Positions 21,433 through 29,413 of a stretch of DNA of 64,000 nt are shown in pieces. The stretch spans positions 3,174,277 through 3,238,276 of the forward strand of contig AP031437.1 of NCBI GenBank assembly GCA_042854365.1. The letters are read 5' to 3'. Numbering within the stretch: position 1 is the first letter of the stretch; each line of letters opens with the position of its first letter. Made by a program: the position numbers and the translations under genes. Source of the stretch: Anaeromassilibacillus sp001305115. Its GTDB lineage: Bacteria > Bacillota > Clostridia > Oscillospirales > Acutalibacteraceae. A model generated the notes under the pieces. It worked only from the letters and a program-made list of their open reading frames with translations. It made no database searches and was not told the origin of the DNA.

Positions 21433-22332
21433 ATGCCGGTTGCAAAATGTCCACTCAAGATAGAAGATAACCGCATGGAGCGCCAACCGTTGCGTGACTC
21501 TCTATTTGCCTGTTGTGCTTATCATGGAGATGTGCACGATTACATAGGCGCTCAGATTCCACCGCACTGGCACCATGAATGGGAAATCTTCATGCTTGAT
21601 GAGGGAGAAATTGAGGCCGCCGTCTCTGAGACGCAGTTCTCTTTGCAGGCTGGACAGGGAATTTTCATCAACGCGGACAAGCTTCACCGAATCCGCTGCT
21701 TGACCGAAAAACCCTGTCGGTATCATTCGATGGTCTTTGACCCTTCCATCATTTCCGGGGCAGTCGGAAGCGCCTTTGACATCAAGTACACGCGTCCTTT
21801 TCTCGAGAATGGTCCACCGGCCCTCGTGCTTTTGCCCGAGGAACCCTGGCAAAAGGGGGTATTCGACGCCTTTGAAGAGGCTTTTTACGCCTGTTCGGAC
21901 GAACCCTACGCCTTTGAATTTACGGTTCGGCATGCGCTTTCGCAAATTCTTATACGGATTCAGCAGCATACGGGAGAAATAGTTGCCACTAGGCCGCCAG
22001 CGTTGCGCGAGGAACGTTTAAAACAGATGATCGTCTGGTTGGATAGTCACTATATGCAGCCCTTCACCCTGCGCGCACTGGCCCAGGCAGTCCACTTTTC
22101 TCCACGCGAATGTGAACGCACCTTTGAGCAGCTCCTCCACACTACGCCGCAGAAATACCTTTTGCGGCGGCGTATCCTGGCTGCAATGAGCCTCCTTGCA
22201 CACCAGAATCTCCCCGTGATAGAAGTTGCCGCCTGTTGTGGGTTCTCCAACCACAGCTACTTTTCTAAACAATTCCGTGCTGCAACTGGTTATACCCCGC
22301 GGGAATATCGTTCCAAATGCCAAAAGGTATAG
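21433..22332 (+). CDS. AraC family transcriptional regulator
   Basis: The 299-residue protein has an N-terminal cupin-type sensor at about residues 25-120 (GAQIPPHWHHEWEIFMLDEG, with His residues for ligand or metal) and a C-terminal double helix-turn-helix from about residue 195 (LKQMIVWLDSHYMQPFTLRA, HFSPRECERTF, VIEVAACCGFSNHSYFSKQF, ending AATGYTPREYRSKCQKV). The start ATG follows AGAAAGGAGG. Such proteins usually activate sugar or stress genes. The divergent VOC gene shares a 207-bp control region with a possible promoter near 21350-21390. Confidence 0.88.
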   Translation: MPVAKCPLKIEDNRMERQPLRDSLFACCAYHGDVHDYIGAQIPPHWHHEWEIFMLDEGEIEAAVSETQFSLQAGQGIFINADKLHRIRCLTEKPCRYHSMVFDPSIISGAVGSAFDIKYTRPFLENGPPALVLLPEEPWQKGVFDAFEEAFYACSDEPYAFEFTVRHALSQILIRIQQHTGEIVATRPPALREERLKQMIVWLDSHYMQPFTLRALAQAVHFSPRECERTFEQLLHTTPQKYLLRRRILAAMSLLAHQNLPVIEVAACCGFSNHSYFSKQFRAATGYTPREYRSKCQKV

Positions 22333-22429
22333 AATCAAAACCATTGTAGGGCATGCAAGGCCGTTCTTCTGATTCCGGACTTAAATGCTATAGGGGGCAA
22401 ACCGGTTTGGCCCGTTCGTAGCGAGTATT

Positions 22430-23500
22430 CCCTTTGCGTTTTCCACAAACAGGCCAAAATAGTGAAAGACAGGTTCCTGCACCCGGTCCGATTGCAACCG
22501 CCCAGGCATACAAAAAGGCTGCTGGAACAACCGCCCACAGCAGCCTGATTCCTTCCACGTTATTTCCCTTGCACGACCATAATCTTCTCTTTGCGTTTTC
22601 CACAAACAGGCCAAAAATAGCGGAAAACAGGTTTCTGCGCTCAGTCCGATTGCAACCGTCCAGGCATACAAAAAGGCTGCTGGAATAACCGTCCATAGCA
22701 GCCCGATTCCTTCCACGTTATTTCCCTTGCACGACCATAGTCTTCCCTTTGCATTTTCCACAAACAGGCCAAAAATAGTGGAAAACAGGTTTCTGCGCCC
22801 GGTCCGATTGCAACCGTCCAGGCATACAAAAAGGCTGCTGGAACAACCGCCCACAGCTGCCTGATTCCTTCCGCGCTATTTCCCTTGCACGACCATAGTC
22901 TTCCCTTTACATTTTCCACAAACAGGCCAAAAATAGTGGAAAACAGGTTTCTGCGCCCAGGCCAATTGCAACCGCTCAGGCATACAAAAAGGCTGCTGGA
23001 ATAACCGTCCATAGCAGCCCGATTCCTTCCACGTTATTTCCCTTGCACGACCATAGTCTTCCCTTTGCGTTTTCCACAAACAGGCCAAAAATAGCGGAAA
23101 ACAGGTTTCTGCGCCCAGGCCAATTGCAACCGCTCAGGCATACAAAAAGGCTGCTGGAATAACCATCCATAGCAGCCCGATTCCTTCCACGTTATTTCCC
23201 TTGCACGACCATAGTCTTCCCTTTGCATTTTCCACAGGCAGGCATAAAATAGTGGAAAACAGATTCCTGTGCCCAGGCCAATTGCAAGCACTCGGGCATA
23301 CAAAAAGACCGCTGGAACAATCGCCCACAGCAGCCTGATTCCTTCCGCGCTATCTCCCTTGCACGACCATAGTCTTCCCTTTGCGTTTTCCACAGGCAGG
23401 CATAAAATAGTGGAAAACAGCTTCCTGTGCCCAGGCCAATTGCAACCGCTCGGGCATACAAAAAGGCTGCTGGAGCAATCGCCCACAGCAGCCTGATTCC
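22430..23500. repeat. 158-bp tandem repeat array, 7 copies, with DnaA-box-like inverted pairs
   Basis: GGCATACAAAAAG recurs at 22505, 22663, 22821, 22979, 23137, 23295 and 23453, exactly 158 bp apart. Each unit carries TTTTCCACA (22439, 22596, 22754, 22912, 23070, 23228, 23386) facing GTGGAAAAC about 15 bases further on, an inverted repeat of nine bases. A second hairpin GGCTGCT / AGCAGCC is present in most units. The unit is not a multiple of three, so the open frames reading through it on the minus strand are not genes. The array lies between the 3' ends of the convergent AraC and lipoprotein genes. Confidence 0.95.
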
Positions 23501-23555
23501 TTCCGCGCAATTTCGATTTGCATGACCATTGCACTTGATAAACCTGTTTCTCCGA

Positions 23556-24128
23556 CTATGCTTTAAAGCCCTGGAACAGCTCTACAATTTCCTTCTTGTG
23601 CAACTCGTTCTTCTCGTTTGTCTGGGTGTCCCTGTAGATCATCATGTACTTGCCGCTCTCTGAGAGATAAGCATCCGTGACTTCCTGCCCGATGACGGTA
23701 AAGGAACCGTTCTGCTGGACGCTGTTGAGGACGGCCTGCGCCTCATCGCTCAAATTGTCTAGATCAAATTCGTACAATTCCACAGTGACGTTGTTGCTTC
23801 CCTCGTAGCTAAAGCGGTATTGCACGCCCGATTTTGCACCGATGAAATCCGCCGCCATATCCACCGGGTCCCCGTCTACACCGCCGTTCTGTGCTAAAAA
23901 TGTGCACAGGCCGGTCAGGCTGTCGTCCACATCCTTTTCCACTTCTTCCGGGTCCTTTGAGGGCGCTTGGCTCTCCTCTCCCGCCTGGGATTCTTCCCCT
24001 GGGGCCGAACTCAGGATTACATCCGAAGTCGTTCCGTCCGCGCCGGAAACCGTCCCCACATCCACCCCGCAGGCGGAAATACTGAGAAGGAACGCGGCAG
24101 CTGCGACAACTGCAAAAATCTTTTTCAT
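23556..24128 (-). CDS. Lipoprotein of unknown function
   Basis: The gene encodes 190 residues. ATG 24128 follows AGGAGG by ten bases; a longer frame to 24212 is not supported. The N terminus MKKIFAVVAAAAFLLSISAC ends in a lipobox (S-I-S-A-C), so the mature protein should be lipid-anchored through that cysteine. A Ser/Glu/Pro-rich linker follows (EESQAGEESQAPSKDPEE), then a compact domain from about residue 70 (LCTFLAQNGGVDGDPVDMAA, YLSESGKYMMIYRDTQT). No family was recognised. The neighbouring tRNA cluster is upstream on the same strand but has its own promoter. Confidence 0.75.
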   Translation of the reverse strand: MKKIFAVVAAAAFLLSISACGVDVGTVSGADGTTSDVILSSAPGEESQAGEESQAPSKDPEEVEKDVDDSLTGLCTFLAQNGGVDGDPVDMAADFIGAKSGVQYRFSYEGSNNVTVELYEFDLDNLSDEAQAVLNSVQQNGSFTVIGQEVTDAYLSESGKYMMIYRDTQTNEKNELHKKEIVELFQGFKA

Positions 24129-24231
24129 CGTCAGTCGACCTCCTATACTGTGCGGCGCAACATGAGTTGCAAACGCCTCGCATTTAAATAATACAAAACA
24201 CCTATAGCGCAAGCTATAGGTGCTTCAAAAG

Positions 24232-24308
24232 TGGTGGACACAAGGGGACTCGAACCCATGACCTCTCGCGTGTGAGGCGAGCGCTCTAACCAGCTGAGCT
24301 ATGCGTCC
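24232..24308 (-). tRNA. tRNA-Val (CAC)
   Basis: The cloverleaf begins GGACGCATAGCTCAGCTGGT and has the anticodon loop CTCACAC (anticodon CAC) between CTCGC and GCGAG, the T-arm GGTTCGAGTCC and an encoded CCA. It is the last of three tRNA genes on the minus strand. Confidence 0.93.
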
Positions 24309-24342
24309 ATATCCCGCGCGCTTGCTCGGGAATATAAAAGAG

Positions 24343-24417
24343 TGGTGACCCGGACGAGATTCGAACTCGTGAAACCGCCGTGAAAGGGCGGTGTCTTAAC
24401 CGCTTGACCACCGGGCC
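24343..24417 (-). tRNA. tRNA-Glu (UUC)
   Basis: The gene begins GGCCCGGTGGTCAAGCGGTT, has the anticodon loop CTTTCAC (anticodon UUC) and the T-arm AGTTCGAATCT, and encodes CCA. It is the middle gene of the cluster. Confidence 0.95.
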
Positions 24418-24420
24418 ATT

Positions 24421-24497
24421 TGGTAGCGGCAACTGGATTTGAACCAGTGACACTTCGGGTATGAACCGAATGCTCTAGCCAACTGAGCTATGCCGCC
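24421..24497 (-). tRNA. tRNA-Met (CAU), elongator type
   Basis: The gene begins GGCGGCATAGCTCAGTTGGC, has the anticodon loop TTCATAC (anticodon CAU) and the T-arm TGGTTCAAATCC, and encodes CCA. The first base pair and D-arm match elongator Met rather than initiator; a tRNA-Ile2 with lysidine cannot be excluded by eye. Confidence 0.88.
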
Positions 24498-24544
24498 ATA
24501 AACGTCTCGCAAAACCAACAAACAGTCTATGCGAAGCGTTTATT

Positions 24545-24574
24545 ATTATAATACAGCCTGTCCGGTTTTGTCAA
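24545..24574 (-). promoter_or_regulatory. Promoter of the Met-Glu-Val tRNA cluster
   Basis: On the minus strand TTGACA (24569-24574) and TATAAT (24545-24550) are 18 bases apart, about 45 bp upstream of tRNA-Met. The region 24575-24960 between this and lrgA is AT-rich and holds no supported gene. Confidence 0.85.
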
Positions 24575-24960
24575 TAACCATTCGAAGAAAGTTTTCACTT
24601 TTTTTGAAATTTTTTAATTTCCGGGGAAAATGTGGGGAAACCCGGCGGTTTTGGCGTCTATATACAACCGTCAAAGAGGCGATATGGGCGTTAAAGGAGA
24701 GATATGAAAGATTTCTTAACCCAAAAAGTCGTGGGGCGCTTTTAATATCCATGTACCAACTCTGGCAAAAATTACTAGACGGTAGGTTTCCGCTGTTTCA
24801 TCGCGTTTAGCAGAACTTTCATACGACCGGTTTGTTTCTGCGCTTTTGCTTATTTTCTCCGCCTTCCAGGAGAAAAGCTTATGCACATAGCGCGCGGGTG
24901 TTGTGTTATCATAATAAGGCGTATTATGTACGGAAATCCACATACAAAGGGTGTTTCGAA

Positions 24961-25332
24961 ATGCGAATCATTGCACAAATTGGTGTCGTTTTATTGGTAT
25001 GCCTTCTGGGGGAAGCCATTGCGGCAGTTTTGCCGTTCCCATTTCCCGCCAGTGTGATCGGCATGGTTTTGCTGTTCCTCCTATTGGCCTGTGGGTGGTT
25101 AAAACCACATCACATACGGGAAAAGTCCAACTTCTTATTGTCGAACATGGCCTTCTTTTTTATTCCCGCCGGTGTGGGGCTTTTGAAATACCTGGATGTT
25201 TTAGCGGCAAATCTGATCCCCCTGTTGGTCATTTGCTTGGTTACAACCCCCTTGGTCTTCTTTGTGACCGGCTGGACTGTACAAGCGGTTATGAAATGGA
25301 CCGCATCCAAGGAGGACAAGCCCGATGTTTGA
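24961..25332 (+). CDS. lrgA: CidA/LrgA family holin-like membrane protein
   Basis: The 123-residue protein has four membrane helices (IIAQIGVVLLVCLLGEAIAA, PASVIGMVLLFLLLACGWL, NMAFFFIPAGVGLLKYLDVL and LIPLLVICLVTTPLVFFVTG). The motif FPASVIGMVLLFLLL followed by FFIPAGVGL is diagnostic of CidA/LrgA. These proteins work with LrgB/CidB in control of murein hydrolase activity, programmed lysis or pyruvate uptake. A frame open to 24832 exists, but ATG 24961 starts the family domain and has AAAGGG upstream. It overlaps lrgB by 8 bp. Confidence 0.88.
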   Translation: MRIIAQIGVVLLVCLLGEAIAAVLPFPFPASVIGMVLLFLLLACGWLKPHHIREKSNFLLSNMAFFFIPAGVGLLKYLDVLAANLIPLLVICLVTTPLVFFVTGWTVQAVMKWTASKEDKPDV

Positions 25333-26005
25333 AGCTGTGATTCAATCCCCGTTGTTTGGTATTGTCCTTTCGGTCATGGCTTTTGAAGCCGGCATCTGGA
25401 TACAGAAAAAGACCCGAAAAGCCATCTGCAACCCCTTGGTAATTGCCATTATCCTCTGTATTGCGATTTTGGTGCTCTTTGATATTCCGCTGGAAGCCTA
25501 TAATCTGGGCGGAGACATCATCAATCTCTTCCTCGGCCCGGCGACGGCGGTGCTAGCCTTGAACATCTACAACCAGATGGATATTTTAAAAAAGCACTTC
25601 TGGCCCGTAGTTGCAGGCTGCACCGCCGGCAGCGTCACCAGCATCGGCAGTGTTTTCCTTCTGTGTAAGGCGTTCGGCCTCGACGAATCCATCACCAGGG
25701 CCCTGCTTCCCAAAAGCTGCACCACCCCTATCGCCGTGGGAATTGCAGAAAGCCAGGGTGGCGTTGTGGCTATCGCCATGGTCGCTGTCCTACTCACCGG
25801 CTTGATCGGCGCAGTGGCTGCCCCGTTGTTCGCCAAATGGTTCCATATCAAAAGCCCTGTTGCACAAGGGCTGGCCACGGGCGCTTGCAGCCACGCCCTT
25901 GGAACCACAAAGGCGTTGGAAATGGGTGATGTACAAGGCGCAATGAGTGGGATTTCCATCGGCATTTGTGGGATTATTACCGTCGTCCTATCGCTGTTCC
26001 TATGA
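25325..26005 (+). CDS. lrgB: LrgB/CidB family membrane protein
   Basis: The 226-residue protein with about seven helices carries the family blocks LFLGPATAVLALNIYNQMDI, ALLPKSCTTPIAVGIAESQG and TGACSHALGTTKALEMGDVQ. It pairs with the preceding LrgA and is translated from an overlapping start, so the two form one operon. It is likely an anti-holin or pyruvate transport partner. No LytST genes are adjacent, so the regulator is unknown. Confidence 0.92.
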   Translation: MFEAVIQSPLFGIVLSVMAFEAGIWIQKKTRKAICNPLVIAIILCIAILVLFDIPLEAYNLGGDIINLFLGPATAVLALNIYNQMDILKKHFWPVVAGCTAGSVTSIGSVFLLCKAFGLDESITRALLPKSCTTPIAVGIAESQGGVVAIAMVAVLLTGLIGAVAAPLFAKWFHIKSPVAQGLATGACSHALGTTKALEMGDVQGAMSGISIGICGIITVVLSLFL

Positions 26006-26049
26006 GCGAGGTATGGTTGTATTCGGTTGAAGTTTATAATGAGAACATA

Positions 26050-26185
26050 AAAGAGGGTGTCCCAAAAGTCATGAAAGGATGGAAGGCTCCCCTCGTTTTT
26101 TAGAAACGCAGATATTTTTCCAAACAGAAAGAGGATGCCCCTTTTCTATGAATCGAACAATTCGTAGTTCGGGGACACCCTCTTT
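26050..26185. mobile_element. 136-bp MITE-like element with 14-bp terminal inverted repeats
   Basis: AAAGAGGGTGTCCC at 26050-26063 is perfectly inverted at 26172-26185. Inside, AAAGAGGATGCCCC near 26129 is a third related arm. The outer ends look like IS1182-type insertion sequence termini, but there is no transposase frame. It may also act as a terminator for lrgAB, as it lies about 45 bp after lrgB. Confidence 0.5.
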
Positions 26186-26303
26186 CTTTATAAAAGTATG
26201 CCTATTTTTAATGTCTATAAAAATGTATTAACAATAGGAATACACTACGATTATTCCACTGTTGTCTAATCGCTGTCATTCCTTTTGCAATTATTTATTC
26301 GCA

Positions 26304-26361
26304 TATTAGCAATAGAGATCCCCTACCTTCTGCGGCGATTGTCCCTATTAAAATATTCATT
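26304..26361 (+). repeat. 63-bp palindromic dispersed repeat, copy B
   Basis: A more diverged copy with AATAGAGATCCCC and GTCCCTATTAAAATATTCAT. It lies in the otherwise empty AT-rich stretch 26190-26470 between lrgB and guaB. Confidence 0.65.
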
Positions 26362-26469
26362 ATGAAAATTGTAGAAAAAACAACCGGAAAATTTTCTATT
26401 AGATAGGTACTATTACATATTTAATCATTTTATTTCTATTCAGAATATTTATCCGACAAAAATTGAAAA

Positions 26470-26505
26470 AATAAAATCCGAGGTATGAGTCATACCCCGG
26501 ATTTT
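26470..26505 (-). terminator. guaB terminator
   Basis: AAATCCGGGGTATGA pairs with TCATACCTCGGATTT on the minus strand and is followed by TATTTTTTC. It lies about 65 bp beyond the guaB stop codon. Confidence 0.85.
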
Positions 26506-26567
26506 CCATTTTACAAGGCTATCTGTATACAGTTTTCTGGAATCCTAAAACTCCCAATAAAGGCGTA

Positions 26568-28055
26568 TTAAACGCTGAGCGAATAGTTCGGGGATTCCTT
26601 TGTGATCTGAATATCGTGTGGATGGCTTTCCTTCAGGCCAGCGCCGGTGATCCGGATAAACTGCGCCTTCTCATGCAGCTCTGCAATATTGGCGCAACCG
26701 GTATAACCCATTCCTGCACGCAGGCCGCCCATCATCTGATAGATGGTGTCGGACAGCGGCCCCTTGTACGGGACACGGCCCTCGACGCCCTCGGGAACCA
26801 GCTTCTTGTTGTCCGACTGGAAGTACCGGTCGGAGCTTCCGCCGTCCTTCTTCCCCATGGCCGCCAAACTTCCCATGCCGCGATACACTTTGAACTGACG
26901 CCCCTGGAAGAGCTCTGTCTCTCCGGGGGATTCCTTGCAGCCCGCAACCATCGAGCCAACCATGACCACGTTTGCGCCCGCTGCCAGCGCCTTTACGATG
27001 TCGCCCGAATATTTGATACCGCCGTCTGCAATAATCGGGATGCCATGTTTTGCCGCCACACAAGCCGCGTCGTAGATCGCCGTGATCTGCGGCACGCCGA
27101 TGCCCGCTACAATACGGGTGGTGCAGATAGAACCCGGCCCGATGCCAACCTTTACGCAGTCCGCACCCGCGTCGATCAATGCCTCCGCACCCGCTGCGGT
27201 TGCGATATTGCCTGCAATCAGCGGGAGGTCCGGATAAGCCTTCTTGACCTTGCGTACTGCCTCCAATACACCGCTGTTGTGACCGTGCGCCGAGTCAAGC
27301 GCAACCACATCGACCTGCGCCTTGACCAGTTCTGCCACGCGCTCCAGCACGTCCGGGGTCGCGCCGATGGCCGCGCCGCACAAAAGACGGCCCGCCGCGT
27401 CCCTCGCGGAATTCGGATACTGTACGGATTTCTCAATATCCTTGATCGTGATAAGCCCCTTCAAATAACCATTCTCGTCCACAATGGGGAGCTTTTCGAT
27501 GCGGTGTTTGCGGAGGATCTCCTGGGCTTGCTTGAGGGTGGTCCCAACCGGAGCGGTCACCAGGTGGTCCTTTGTCATAACCGCAGAGATCTTCTGATCG
27601 AAGTCCTCCTCCGTCATAAACCGCAAGTCGCGGTTGGTAATGATTCCGACCAACTTTCCGCCCTCGCAGATCGGAACGCCGGAAATTTTGTAGCGCGCCA
27701 TGATGTCATTGGCATCATGGACAAAGTGGTCCGGAGAGAGGAAGAACGGATTTACGATGACGCCATTTTCAGAGCGCTTGACTCTGTCCACTTCATCGGC
27801 CTGCTTTTCAATAGACATATTCTTGTGGATGATCCCAACGCCGCCTTCGCGGGCGATCGCAATCGCCATATCCGTCTCGGTGACGGTATCCATCGCCGCG
27901 GTCATCAACGGCGTATTCAGGCGAATGGTCTTGGTCAGTTGGGTGGAGACATCCACCTCCTTTGGCAGCACATGGGACTCCGCCGGGACCAGCAGGACAT
28001 CGTCGAATGTCAACCCCTCTTTGACAAACTTGCTAGAAAATTCCGTGTTTAACAT
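26568..28055 (-). CDS. guaB: IMP dehydrogenase
   Basis: GuaB oxidises IMP to XMP with NAD, the committed step of GMP synthesis, in the cytoplasm. The 495-residue length is normal. It has the N-terminal barrel (FDDVLLVPAESHVLPKEVDV), a tandem CBS module inserted at about residues 95-205 (KISGVPICEGGKLVGIITNR, KLPIVDENGYLKGLITIKDI), the catalytic loop GPGSICTTRIVAGIGVPQ with the active-site Cys, and the flap MGSLAAM. The ATG has GGGAGG six bases upstream. It is a single gene with its own promoter and terminator; no purine riboswitch was seen in the leader. Confidence 0.97.
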   Translation of the reverse strand: MLNTEFSSKFVKEGLTFDDVLLVPAESHVLPKEVDVSTQLTKTIRLNTPLMTAAMDTVTETDMAIAIAREGGVGIIHKNMSIEKQADEVDRVKRSENGVIVNPFFLSPDHFVHDANDIMARYKISGVPICEGGKLVGIITNRDLRFMTEEDFDQKISAVMTKDHLVTAPVGTTLKQAQEILRKHRIEKLPIVDENGYLKGLITIKDIEKSVQYPNSARDAAGRLLCGAAIGATPDVLERVAELVKAQVDVVALDSAHGHNSGVLEAVRKVKKAYPDLPLIAGNIATAAGAEALIDAGADCVKVGIGPGSICTTRIVAGIGVPQITAIYDAACVAAKHGIPIIADGGIKYSGDIVKALAAGANVVMVGSMVAGCKESPGETELFQGRQFKVYRGMGSLAAMGKKDGGSSDRYFQSDNKKLVPEGVEGRVPYKGPLSDTIYQMMGGLRAGMGYTGCANIAELHEKAQFIRITGAGLKESHPHDIQITKESPNYSLSV

Positions 28056-28115
28056 GTTTTGCCTCCCTTTTCTTCTCTCTTTTTTGACCTTTTTCGCACA
28101 ATATTATAGTGTTTT

Positions 28116-28144
28116 ATTATACCATTGGAGACAACTTTTTGCAA
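28116..28144 (-). promoter_or_regulatory. guaB promoter
   Basis: On the minus strand TTGCAA (28139-28144) and TATAAT (28116-28121) are 17 bases apart, 60 bp upstream of the start codon. Confidence 0.7.
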
Positions 28145-28184
28145 CCAAAAATGGGTCCTAATCCTCTCGAAAAGAACAGGATTT

Positions 28185-28649
28185 TTATGGTTTTGTTTCC
28201 AAATCTCTACCCTTTGTCATATACAATAATGGGTAGGGATTTCCTTGTTCGTCCAGCTCTGTTCTTTTATAAACTGTAAATCCCATATGTTCATAGAAAC
28301 CTTTCGCGAGAGGGTTTTGTTCGTTCACTGCTAAATCATTGACAGAATATTGTTCCATTCCGTATTGAAGCAACTCCTTTCCAAGCCCCTTCCCTCTTTC
28401 TGTATTAGAAATAAAAAGCATTTCCAGATGTTGTTCTACAATTCCCATAAAGCCAACAGGAAGTTGATTTTCATTTTTTATGATGAGTAAATGCGGTATT
28501 TCTTTTAATGCTTGCGGTACATCCTTTTTTATGTTTTCTATTTCATTTTCTGATAGAAAAAGGTGGGTTGCTCTTACGGAACTTTCCCATACTTTTAATA
28601 ATTGTTCTATCAGCATTGAATTTCTGTCTGCTACTTCTGTAATTTTCAT
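28185..28649 (-). CDS. GNAT family N-acetyltransferase
   Basis: The 154-residue protein has the GNAT acetyl-CoA site HLEMLFISNTERGKGLGKEL (R/Q-x-x-G-x-G/A) and the C-terminal LAVNEQNPLAKGFYEHMGFT block with YPLLYMTKG near the end. The target is unknown; similar clostridial proteins are annotated as PhnO/YjaB-type acetyltransferases. The base composition is clearly more AT-rich than the upstream guaB, which suggests recent acquisition. Confidence 0.88.
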   Translation of the reverse strand: MKITEVADRNSMLIEQLLKVWESSVRATHLFLSENEIENIKKDVPQALKEIPHLLIIKNENQLPVGFMGIVEQHLEMLFISNTERGKGLGKELLQYGMEQYSVNDLAVNEQNPLAKGFYEHMGFTVYKRTELDEQGNPYPLLYMTKGRDLETKP

Positions 28650-28936
28650 CTTGTAAGTCCTCCGTAAATTTACATTGAACGAAATTGCTGTGTGATAGAC
28701 TGCTAGGGCTGTAGTATAGCGATTTTGTTCAATCTCAATTTGCCTTTAAGTGCATTATATCATGGTACTTCAATATCGTCATTTCTTTTCTGCTTTTAAA
28801 AAGTTCCTTATCAGCCTTTGTTTTGTAAAGGGTGCTAACGCGTTGCTTGCGCAACAAGCCCTTGACAAATCAAAGTCTAATAAGTCTTAAGATAACCAAG
28901 CGCAGATAAAATACTGTGTTGTTTCGCAGTACAAAA

Positions 28937-28962
28937 AATGACGCTTTACTTCAAGCGTCATT
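28937..28962 (-). terminator. Hairpin terminator
   Basis: AATGACGCTT and AAGCGTCATT form a perfect 10-bp stem followed by TTTTTT on the minus strand. It overlaps the stop codon of the small AT-rich frame at 28958-29176, the only hint that this frame may be expressed. Confidence 0.75.
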
Positions 28963-29176
28963 CTTCCATAACTCTGTATTTCTTTGTATAAATCGTTACA
29001 TAAGGCTCTTTCATTTGTTGTAATTTTCTTTTAACAGATTTACTGATAGATACCATATTTATGCGGATATTCTCCATTTTCCAACTGTTTTTCCCTATAA
29101 AAATGCGACAAATACGGTTTGCACTCTTTTGTCTATCTTTTTCACATACTCTGTTACCATGTGATACGAGACACAA
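28958..29176 (-). CDS. Small AT-rich open frame, possibly the end of a decayed gene
   Basis: The frame encodes at most 72 residues ending SISKSVKRKLQQMKEPYVTI and YTKKYRVMEE. There is no clear ribosome binding site, and the upstream part (CRIFIGKNSW) is not recognisable. Only the terminator right at the stop supports it. It may be a remnant. The rest of 28650-29410 holds nothing that could be supported. Confidence 0.22.
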   Translation of the reverse strand: MCLVSHGNRVCEKDRQKSANRICRIFIGKNSWKMENIRINMVSISKSVKRKLQQMKEPYVTIYTKKYRVMEE

Positions 29177-29413
29177 GACAAAAATTTATATGGACAATTT
29201 TCTCATAAATATGTACTATTTTCCCATTGCTTTCCTACATTATTGAATTCTCTTGCGATGTATGGTATTACTGATCTATAAATGTTGCTCATTATTGAAT
29301 ATTTTTATGCTTTTAGATGAACATAGTGCCTTTCGGCTATATGATACATTTCTGAAAGGAGGATCGCGTTCGTAAAGAAAAACTGTTTTGCTTTTTGGAA
29401 AAGGAGAGAGAAA

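Noticed and set aside
22381..23534. Minus-strand frames with repeated FSTIFGLFVENAKG peptides
   Set aside because: These arise from the 158-bp array and change phase; no start signals.
26616..28052. 478-codon plus-strand frame opposite guaB
   Set aside because: Antisense shadow of a highly biased coding region; guaB is unambiguous.
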